Assembly: GCA_903929065.1 (NCBI GenBank)
Contig: CAIYTJ010000416.1
Coordinates: 1-5,871, forward strand
DNA: 5,871 nt
Reading direction: 5' to 3'
Source of the DNA: an uncultured Bacteroidales bacterium
GTDB lineage: Bacteria; Bacteroidota; Bacteroidia; Bacteroidales; Paludibacteraceae
Every line of letters starts with the position of its first letter. The stretch's first letter is position 1. The notes under the pieces are model-generated. The model was not told where the DNA came from. It searched no databases and saw only the letters and a program-made list of their open reading frames with translations. Made by a program: the position numbers and the translations under genes. Positions 1-5,871 of the stretch are shown piece after piece.

Positions 1-2093
1 GTTTTGATTACTTTGAATAAAGCAATATCATTGTCGATATTATTAAAGAATTCAGTTTTCCGTTTAAACTTGTTGGTATCATAAACAGTATTATTTTTTG
101 GTACTTTCTTAGTCAAAACATTATTCTCATAGTCATCAAGAATTTTATAAATTGTTTCTATATCATCTTCATCCTGCATAATTGTATCCATTAACTTCCT
201 ATCCAGAATGTATTTTCCATCCGTTTTATCAATGAATGCCCGAACTCGGATATGAATGTTCAAGAATCGGTTGATTGATTCGTAAAACGCACCAAATGAG
301 CTTTCAAAACGTTTTACCAACAACCTACGCATGAAGTCGAACAAGTTTGCCTGTATTACGGCTGCCCTGTTACCTTCTTCATCTAATTTCTCGTTATTTT
401 TAGCTTCATTCTCGTAAACAAATGGCTGGTAAATAGCACCTGAGAATTTACCATCTTCACCAAAATAATCAGTAAGTACGGTGTCATAAAACAAACTTTG
501 TTCAGGTGTGAGTTTATAGAACAATTCAACTGGGTCTTTTACTGTTGAAAGCTCTGTAACTTCTTTTGAGTAGATAAAGTCATTTCTTAAATCAAGTCTG
601 TTTCTACGGATAATTACTGGTGAAATAACATGTTTTATTTGGTTCGCTAATCGTTTTGTTTCGTGCCTAACATTTTCCAGATTCACTTTACCTTCACCAA
701 ACAATTCAGCATACAGTTTCTGAGCTTTATCTCTTTTTTCGGGTTTTAATGAACCAGCATATTTCATTATATCTGACAATTTTTTGAATCGGTTTCCATA
801 CCCAACAAAAAGATTATTCAAATCATAATCAATTGTAATACCACTTTTGCCAGGGACTATAAACAACTTCAACAATGCGAATATGTCGGCTGGGCTATTG
901 TTGAATGGTGTGGCGGTCAATAGAATCACAATTCTATCACGGCATATTTTCAAAAGTGCTTCGTAATCTTCGGTATCCTGATTACGGAAATAGTGTGCTT
1001 CGTCAATGATAACAACATCAATGTTTTTGTTATCAATGGAACTAGCTAAGTCAACCAATTTACCACGACTTTCAACTTCACAATTCAATTCAAAATTATA
1101 GGCATACTCATACCAGCCTGTTGGATTCTCAGCATTCTTATCACCAATCAGTGCTGGTGGACAAATAATCATTGTTCGCTTATCTATGTTTTTAGCTATC
1201 AATGCTGCAATGACTGATTTACCCAAACCAACCACATCGGCAATAACTACACCGTTATACTCATTAATAATACTTAAACCTTGATTAACTGCATCAATCT
1301 GATAGGCGAATTCTTTAAAGCCATTTTTAGCTATTAGTTCTAATACTGATGAACGAATATGTTTTGTTTGCTGAAGGTCTAAATAAGTCTTCAATATGAG
1401 TGCATACGCTTCATAAGGTGTCACCTTAGCTGCAAGTGTTTTAGTACCCACATAATCAATCAGAATTTGCTTTTTGGGCGGTACTTCGGTAATGGGAGCT
1501 GCATCGTTCCAAAGTGCTTCAAAATAGCTGTCAGCATCTTCAAAACCGTAATCTTTGATTTCTACATTAAATTCTTCCTGACCACCTAATCCAGCTGATG
1601 TGAGGTTACTGCTACCAGTGATAAACTGACCCTTCATTCCCTGAATATCTGCCTGGTGTTGGTTGAGCTTAAAGATATAAACTTTGGCATGATTCGGATT
1701 CTTGGTTTTCCGAATGATTAACCGACCTTGTTCAATCATTTCCAGAAAGAAAAATACCTGATTGTAAAATTCCTCTGTATCAACATTGTCAGTATTTAGA
1801 GCCTTACTGAGTGAACTCATAAATGCATTGAACCTATCTTCATCTGAAGTACGTTCTTCCTCATAGCCATATTCTACCAGATTATCATAAACAAGTTTAT
1901 CTACTTGTAAACCAACTAACAAACGAAGCTTTATATTTTCATTGGCTTTTAATGATTCATAGACTTCCTTCCACCCTGAGAAATAGAAAAATCCAACCAG
2001 AAATTTCAATTCATCACTTATGGATATAAGTGTATTTAATCTGCTTTTTAAAGCTTTTTGACCCGTATTGTTGGTAATAAAGTTTTGTGACAT
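1..2093 (-). CDS. PLD-nuclease / SNF2-type helicase fusion, 3' end cut by window edge
   Basis: An open frame of 697 codons runs from an ATG at 2093 off the left edge with no stop. Residues about 1-200 form a PLD-like domain: H135 and K137 (HAK), then GSSN at 160-163 and E173/E174, as in PLD-type nucleases. The Asp of the classical HxKx4D motif is absent (K142 in its place). A superfamily 2/SNF2 helicase lobe follows: Q-motif-like YQIDAV (264-269), motif I DVVGLGKS (286-293), motif II DEAH (364-367), motif III LTATPFNN (392-399), and an RRNRLD segment (496-501). The segment near 590-600 (RRLLVKRFESS) resembles the start of the second lobe in PLD-linked SNF2 proteins; the rest of that lobe lies outside. 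Likely role: ATP-driven DNA translocase carrying its own nuclease, the restriction subunit of the locus (inference). It starts 11 bases after the AlbA_2 gene, following an AT-rich leader without a Shine-Dalgarno. Family confidence is high; the restriction role is moderate. Confidence 0.93.
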   Translation of the reverse strand, partial: MSQNFITNNTGQKALKSRLNTLISISDELKFLVGFFYFSGWKEVYESLKANENIKLRLLVGLQVDKLVYDNLVEYGYEEERTSDEDRFNAFMSSLSKALNTDNVDTEEFYNQVFFFLEMIEQGRLIIRKTKNPNHAKVYIFKLNQHQADIQGMKGQFITGSSNLTSAGLGGQEEFNVEIKDYGFEDADSYFEALWNDAAPITEVPPKKQILIDYVGTKTLAAKVTPYEAYALILKTYLDLQQTKHIRSSVLELIAKNGFKEFAYQIDAVNQGLSIINEYNGVVIADVVGLGKSVIAALIAKNIDKRTMIICPPALIGDKNAENPTGWYEYAYNFELNCEVESRGKLVDLASSIDNKNIDVVIIDEAHYFRNQDTEDYEALLKICRDRIVILLTATPFNNSPADIFALLKLFIVPGKSGITIDYDLNNLFVGYGNRFKKLSDIMKYAGSLKPEKRDKAQKLYAELFGEGKVNLENVRHETKRLANQIKHVISPVIIRRNRLDLRNDFIYSKEVTELSTVKDPVELFYKLTPEQSLFYDTVLTDYFGEDGKFSGAIYQPFVYENEAKNNEKLDEEGNRAAVIQANLFDFMRRLLVKRFESSFGAFYESINRFLNIHIRVRAFIDKTDGKYILDRKLMDTIMQDEDDIETIYKILDDYENNVLTKKVPKNNTVYDTNKFKRKTEFFNNIDNDIALFKVIK

Positions 2094-2104
2094 TATTTAA
2101 AAGT

Positions 2105-3727
2105 TTACTTGTTGATTAGTTGGAGTAATCGTTTACCCGATTCCGATATTTTATACCGTTGTTCGGGGTGGGTTCTATTGTCGGGAAATTTCATTTCAAT
2201 CCAGCCTATATCCAGTAATGGGTCAAGAAATTTACTCCTGTTTTTTGATTGATTGCTCAAGCCTATATTTTCAAATAACTCTTCTCTACTTATCCAGGAC
2301 TCAACTGCAATAAGCATTTCTTTTACTTTTGTATGTAACCCTTCAGTAAGTAAAACATCAGCTCCGTTACCAGCTCCGTTACTAGCTCCGTTACTAGCTC
2401 CGTTACTAAATGCAATTAAATCATCTATATCCCTAAACAGTAAAGCATTAGCTCCGATACCAACTCCGATACTTTCTTTAATTTCTGAAACATTAAAAGC
2501 AGCATGAACAGGTATTGTAACCAAAACATAAGAACTATCATCTGAATCAAAAACGGGTGTTGGAGAGCCATTCTTTTCCATTGCATCGTAAATGGTCGGG
2601 AAGCCAGTAGCACGACCCTCAGTTAAATGAAGTTCCTTCAAGAAATCACCAATTCTGCGGTTACGATATTGACGGGCAATAATTCTACGATTGGAAGTCA
2701 AAATCTGTTTGTTGACTGGTGGCATTGCAGCTGGATAGCTCAATATCTCAATCTTATCCGACCAAACCTGAATCTCAATAGGTGAATCCATTTCATAACT
2801 CTTATGATAAACCGCATTTGAAAGTGCTTCCTCTATTGCAGCATACGGAAAATTAAAGAAGCGGTCGGACTCTGCCCTATCTGGGTACTTAACTACTTTC
2901 TCCGAAATTATATTAGTTTGAATATAAGACAGTGCATCCCGCAATTGTTTTTGCAATTGACCTTTAAAATAGTGCTCGGTATATCCTCCATCTTTATGCC
3001 AAACCAGTTCTATCCAGGTTCGTGGGAAAAATTTCTCTGGCTCTTTGTTGAAAAACAATAAGCCTGCGTTTACAGGACGAATATCTTCATCAGCACCTTT
3101 GGCTATGAGCATAGCACGACAAAGGTCAGTAAATGGCATGGCTTTACTCTCTTCATACAAATCGCTTTTGATTTCCTGAAGGTGAGCCTGAATAAGCCCT
3201 AAATCCAGGTTTTCAAGTGTTGCTCTGTTATTGATTCTATCATCAAATGGAATTCGGGCAGCCAATTCATGAAGTTGCCTTAAATAATCGCCTGTAGCCT
3301 GAATACTCCGAGAACCAACTCTAATGTAAGGATAACGTTGACCATTTACCCCTAATGTAGAAGGGGCGGTATATGGACGGTTATCGCCAGCTGGACACCA
3401 AAGCACCAATATATGTTTTCCGTCTAAAACGTACGGTTGACTTATCGGAAAATAAGTTGGTTGTATTTTATGCCCTAACTGCACAATCTCACCTTGAATT
3501 CTATCTAAATGACTTTGCTGCAAACCAGCGGGTGGAAGTATGGGCTGACCAGCATTCTCGGCAATACCGACAATGATATAACCACCACCCCAGTTGTTTA
3601 TATCGTTGGCAAAGGCACAAAGGCTGTGAATAATCTCTTCGGGATTCCAGCCTTGCTTAAATTCCAATCGTTCCCACTCTACGGTGCGACCATGGACTAA
3701 GTCTTCAATATTAATTGGTAATGCCAT
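2105..3727 (-). CDS. Schlafen/AlbA_2-type DNA-binding protein with GHKL-like ATPase and C-terminal winged helix
   Basis: Complete, 540 residues, ATG at 3727 and TAA at 2105-2107. Residues about 15-150 match the AlbA_2 (Schlafen) domain: LEFK (21-24), AFAND (38-42), the glycine-rich NNWGGGYIIVGI (44-55) and YIRVGS (134-139). Residues about 290-405 look like the HATPase_c_4 GHKL fold: the EEALSNAVYH motif (299-308, with E300 and N304 as probable Mg/ATP residues) and the glycine loop GRATGFPTI (371-379). A low-complexity linker of SNGA/GNGA repeats spans 441-456. Residues about 465-540 form a probable winged helix (ISREELFENIGLS, then a wing ending RYKISESGKRLL). Proteins of this architecture are usually annotated as ATP-binding proteins or putative transcriptional regulators and are frequent in defence islands. 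Here it could sense infection, load the helicase, or control the operon; none of these is shown. The start lies 2 bases after the DUF3644 stop, so translational coupling is likely. Its GC content is clearly higher than that of its upstream neighbour. Confidence 0.92.
   Translation of the reverse strand: MALPINIEDLVHGRTVEWERLEFKQGWNPEEIIHSLCAFANDINNWGGGYIIVGIAENAGQPILPPAGLQQSHLDRIQGEIVQLGHKIQPTYFPISQPYVLDGKHILVLWCPAGDNRPYTAPSTLGVNGQRYPYIRVGSRSIQATGDYLRQLHELAARIPFDDRINNRATLENLDLGLIQAHLQEIKSDLYEESKAMPFTDLCRAMLIAKGADEDIRPVNAGLLFFNKEPEKFFPRTWIELVWHKDGGYTEHYFKGQLQKQLRDALSYIQTNIISEKVVKYPDRAESDRFFNFPYAAIEEALSNAVYHKSYEMDSPIEIQVWSDKIEILSYPAAMPPVNKQILTSNRRIIARQYRNRRIGDFLKELHLTEGRATGFPTIYDAMEKNGSPTPVFDSDDSSYVLVTIPVHAAFNVSEIKESIGVGIGANALLFRDIDDLIAFSNGASNGASNGAGNGADVLLTEGLHTKVKEMLIAVESWISREELFENIGLSNQSKNRSKFLDPLLDIGWIEMKFPDNRTHPEQRYKISESGKRLLQLINK
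2361..2408. repeat. Four tandem 12-base units inside the AlbA_2-type gene
   Basis: Four contiguous 12-base units are present. Three read GCTCCGTTACTA on the plus strand; the fourth, at the low-coordinate end, reads GCTCCGTTACCA. On the coding strand each unit encodes SNGA, or GNGA for the variant, giving residues 441-456 between the ATPase and the winged helix. Because the unit is a multiple of three, gain or loss of copies would lengthen or shorten the linker without breaking the frame. There are no spacers, so this is not a CRISPR array. Confidence 0.95.
2451..2474. repeat. Two decayed copies of the 12-base unit
   Basis: Two adjacent 12-base units, GCTCCGATACCA and ACTCCGATACTT, resemble the units at 2361-2408 (shared CTCCG-TAC core with T to A at one position). 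They are in the same reading frame and encode SIGVGIGA (residues 419-426), just after the ATPase domain. They may be remnants of an older, longer array, or a second expansion. Chance similarity of Gly/Ala-rich codons is possible but less likely given the matching period and phase. Confidence 0.7.
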
Positions 3728-3729
3728 GA

Positions 3730-4704
3730 CTATTTCTTTGTATAATATATATCAAATTCTTTCCAAATATTGGAACTGTAATAAGGTTTACCCTGGGATT
3801 TTACATTGTCAGGGTCTAGCTTCCGCATATAATGTAATTTTGGATTATTCTTAATCGCTTTTATAAGTGTCCTAAAATTATTATCTGCCATAAAATCGGT
3901 ATAACGTGATTTAGCAGTTTTGATTATTTCGTTATGTGTAAGTGGGAATCTCAATCTTATATCCTCTTCTGAAAGATTAATTTTCACACCATCTTTATCA
4001 AAATTAAATCCAAGACCATCAAATGAATTTGTTTTTTTGAAATTAATATCTATTGAAATCGCAATATCAAATTCTTCATCGGTGGTATCTTTATTATTTA
4101 ATTTAGACAGAATGAAATCGATATATTTTTTTGATTCAACTGGAATAATTGCATCTGCAAAAACCTGTGCATCAACGTAAGCCAAAGGCATTAGATAGAA
4201 ATTATATCCACTCAAATCAATATCTAACTCCCACTTTTTGATAATAGAAATATAGTTCTTTATACAAGCAAAACCTAATTCCTGAATCTCTTTGACCAGT
4301 GCTTTTTCATTAACAAAGTGTACTGCATTATCTCTAAGTTCAATAATAGCATCAATACTATCCAGTAAATTTCTAGGTATTAAATTTTGATTACTCAATC
4401 TTTTCAGTGAATCCGAAATTGTAATTGTTTTCGGATTACCAATATTATTCAATACTGGTTTCTTTCTTGTTGAGTTTTGCCCATTTTTCTTTTTTACTGG
4501 CTCTAAAAAATATATACTGTTTAGATTATACTTGTTGACTTTCAAAATATAAGCTTTGAGCAACAGTTCCCATGCATTTACAGCTAAGATTGCAAAGGTC
4601 TCTTCCCTATATCCAAAGTTGGGTTTATTATAAATCTCAATAGCTGAAAACATTGAAGCTATGGATTTATCAAGAAGACTACGATATGTCTTATTGATTT
4701 TCAT
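3730..4704 (-). CDS. DUF3644-type protein with HEPN-like RNase motif
   Basis: Complete, 324 residues, ATG at 4704 and TAG at 3730-3732. The N-terminal segment, with AIEIYNKPNF (21-30), YREETFAIL (32-40) and NAWELLLKA (43-51), is what I recall of the DUF3644 family; this is recognition from memory, not a search result. Residues about 95-160 are predicted helical and contain ELRDNAVHF, in which R124 and H129 are spaced as in the Rx4-6H catalytic motif of HEPN ribonucleases. The C-terminal 75 residues (about 250-324: LTHNEIIKTAKSRYTDF, then a conserved-looking LDPDN and a terminal Tyr/Lys-rich tail) may be a small helix-turn-helix-like nucleic-acid-binding domain; this is inference. No signal peptide or membrane segment, so cytoplasmic. 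It sits 2 bases after the methylase stop and 2 bases before the AlbA_2-type start, indicating co-translation. Very AT-rich. A toxin or abortive-infection effector role is plausible; a structural or regulatory one cannot be excluded. Confidence 0.85.
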   Translation of the reverse strand: MKINKTYRSLLDKSIASMFSAIEIYNKPNFGYREETFAILAVNAWELLLKAYILKVNKYNLNSIYFLEPVKKKNGQNSTRKKPVLNNIGNPKTITISDSLKRLSNQNLIPRNLLDSIDAIIELRDNAVHFVNEKALVKEIQELGFACIKNYISIIKKWELDIDLSGYNFYLMPLAYVDAQVFADAIIPVESKKYIDFILSKLNNKDTTDEEFDIAISIDINFKKTNSFDGLGFNFDKDGVKINLSEEDIRLRFPLTHNEIIKTAKSRYTDFMADNNFRTLIKAIKNNPKLHYMRKLDPDNVKSQGKPYYSSNIWKEFDIYYTKK

Positions 4705-4706
4705 GG

Positions 4707-5871
4707 CTAAGCAATATTAATAGCATTATAATCCGCCTCACTTATTTTGCTCTCAATATCGGGGTCTATTACTTTTACTTCTGTATATGTAAGGTCGTAA
4801 AGCCTATAAATGTGGTTGTTAATGTGTTGCTCAATTTCTTTAATTTTAGTATCTTTTCCTTGTTTAGCTTCAAACAATATCATATCTACAAAATCAGTAA
4901 TCACTTCTGGATGTGTAGATATTTTAATTGGAAATTGTTGAATTGTAGCATATTTTAAAGTATAAGCTCCGCCAGCTGTAACAACACCTATAAACTTAAA
5001 ATAATACTTCAATAAATTGCTATTTAGCATACCTAATAAATATTTTGCAGGCAGAGCTTTTGATGTTAAAATATATCCATTGCTCGGTAAATAATGCCCA
5101 TTATCATCATAGGCAAATGCCCATTTGTCAGCAGTTAATCCCCAAACTATTTTTTCGGTTCTTTCAAATTCTGGATAATAAGCTGTATTGTCTTGAATTT
5201 CATACCATTTGTAAGCTCCTGGCTTTCTGCCAGTTGTTTCTTTGTCATCTTTCCTTGGTTTTAAATCAGTATGAAAGATTCTTAAATAGTTTTTAATTAT
5301 TGGATATTTTTCAATATTAATCCCTTGTTTTGTGAAAATTAAGTACTCGTAATTAAAATTATAAATCCATTTTTTGATATTCCTACCCTGTAAAAGAGGT
5401 TTTATAATTTGCTCATTATTTATATCTTCGGAAATTAATTTATCTTTAGTTTCAGTATCAATTATAAAAGCAGGGTTGTAACCAGTTGTAACTCCACGAA
5501 AAACACCAACACCTTCTAAATCGCTAATTTTACAACTCCCTCGTTCTATCTTTTCCTTTAATATTAACTCTTTGTTGTCAGAGAAAGACCACTCACTTTC
5601 ATCTAATAATTTTTGTTCATATTTTCCAAAATCTGATTGACTTTCAACAAAATGTAATCTAAACTCTTTATTTTTGAGTTTATAGAATTTTTGATATGTA
5701 AAATTTTTCTTTTCAATTATTGATTTCTTAATACCCAAAACTACACTAGAAACAAGTACATTCTCAAAAACTTCAACTTGCTCAAAGTCAATTATTCTGT
5801 CAATTTGGTTTAACGTTAAAAGTCTACGTACGGGTTTTCCATAACCAGTATTGAAGAATTTATTAGTTGTA
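4707..5871 (-). CDS. Eco57I/TaqI-type adenine-specific DNA methyltransferase, C-terminal part (5' end cut by window edge)
   Basis: The frame is open from the right edge (first whole codon at 5870) to a TAG at 4707-4709, giving 387 visible residues. The first visible residues (TGYGKPVRRLL, then IDRIIDFEQVEVFENV) match the end of the Eco57I-type N6-adenine methylase fold. The SAM-binding and NPPY motifs would lie upstream, outside the window. The TaqI-like target-recognition region follows: FRGVTTGYNPAFII (about 124-137), IIKPLLQGRNIKKW (155-168), a YLLGMLNSNL segment (277-286), GGAYTLKYATIQQFPI (300-315) and the closing helix INNHIYRLYDLT (350-361). It would transfer a methyl group from SAM to adenine at a specific site, protecting host DNA. 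A TTG at 5738 could be misread as a start, but the conserved domain continues through it and there is no stop upstream, so it is internal. Whether the missing N-terminus carries a nuclease (type IIG-like) cannot be seen. Confidence 0.93.
   Translation of the reverse strand, partial: TTNKFFNTGYGKPVRRLLTLNQIDRIIDFEQVEVFENVLVSSVVLGIKKSIIEKKNFTYQKFYKLKNKEFRLHFVESQSDFGKYEQKLLDESEWSFSDNKELILKEKIERGSCKISDLEGVGVFRGVTTGYNPAFIIDTETKDKLISEDINNEQIIKPLLQGRNIKKWIYNFNYEYLIFTKQGINIEKYPIIKNYLRIFHTDLKPRKDDKETTGRKPGAYKWYEIQDNTAYYPEFERTEKIVWGLTADKWAFAYDDNGHYLPSNGYILTSKALPAKYLLGMLNSNLLKYYFKFIGVVTAGGAYTLKYATIQQFPIKISTHPEVITDFVDMILFEAKQGKDTKIKEIEQHINNHIYRLYDLTYTEVKVIDPDIESKISEADYNAINIA

Noticed and set aside
2094..2104. 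Internal promoter or terminator between the AlbA_2-type and helicase genes
   Set aside because: Only 11 AT-rich bases separate the genes, with no inverted repeat and no convincing promoter elements.
2361..2474. CRISPR array
   Set aside because: Units are 12 bases, directly adjacent with no spacers, and encode an in-frame linker.
2253..2507. Plus-strand open frame of 84 codons with a PLLAPLLAPLL repeat
   Set aside because: It lies wholly antisense to the AlbA_2-type gene, and its repeat is only the other strand of the 12-base tandem array. It has no recognisable domain.
3920..4180. Plus-strand open frame of 86 codons
   Set aside because: It is antisense to the well-supported DUF3644-type gene, with no domain or leader; a chance frame in AT-rich DNA.
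5045..5296. Plus-strand open frame of 83 codons
   Set aside because: It is antisense to conserved TaqI-like recognition-domain codons of the methylase, so a shadow frame.
5736..5738. TTG start codon giving a 343-residue stand-alone protein
   Set aside because: The frame continues upstream without a stop to the window edge and encodes the conserved end of the methylase fold (IDRIIDFEQVEVFENV), so the TTG is an internal Leu codon.
1..5871. DISARM class 1 locus
   Set aside because: A methylase, an SNF2 helicase and a PLD domain are present, but PLD and helicase are fused, and neither a DrmA-type helicase nor a DrmB (DUF1998) protein is in the window. The unseen flanks leave this not fully excluded.
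1..5871. Classical type I restriction-modification locus
   Set aside because: There is no separate HsdS-like specificity subunit and no HsdR-type nuclease. The methylase carries its own TaqI-like recognition region.

Overview
All four genes in this window lie on the minus strand, head to tail, and are read from the right edge towards the left edge. In transcription order they are: the C-terminal half of an adenine-specific DNA methyltransferase of the Eco57I/TaqI type (5' end cut by the right edge); a complete 324-residue DUF3644-type protein with a HEPN-like RNase motif; a complete 540-residue Schlafen/AlbA_2-type protein with a GHKL-like ATPase and a C-terminal winged helix; and the first 697 residues of a fusion of a phospholipase D (PLD)-type nuclease domain with an SNF2-type helicase (3' end cut by the left edge). 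Non-coding gaps are only 2, 2 and 11 bases, so this looks like one transcription unit. Its promoter would lie beyond the right edge and its terminator beyond the left edge.

The set of parts (modifying methylase with its target-recognition region, putative nuclease-helicase motor, ATP-binding DNA-binding protein, putative RNase) points to a restriction-modification-like or other anti-phage locus. My reading, which is inference, is this: the methylase marks self DNA, the PLD-SNF2 protein translocates on and cuts unmodified DNA, the AlbA_2/GHKL protein senses or regulates, and the DUF3644 protein may be an RNA-cutting back-up effector. I do not recognise this exact four-gene order as a named system. 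It lacks the DrmA and DrmB partners of DISARM and the HsdS/HsdR pair of type I systems within the window, although flanking genes cannot be seen.

The DNA is AT-rich, the proteins are rich in Lys, Asn and Ile, and start codons follow A/T-rich leaders without clear Shine-Dalgarno sequences. This fits a member of the Bacteroidota, but no marker gene settles the taxon. Base composition is uneven: sampled 60-base lines in the methylase tail and DUF3644 gene are about 20-28% GC, against 40-48% in the AlbA_2 and helicase genes, which suggests a mosaic origin. The AlbA_2 gene also holds a 12-base in-frame tandem repeat in the linker between its ATPase and winged helix, with two decayed relatives nearby. 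No RNA genes, insertion sequences, CRISPR arrays or attachment sites were seen, and no stretch over 300 bases lacks a gene.
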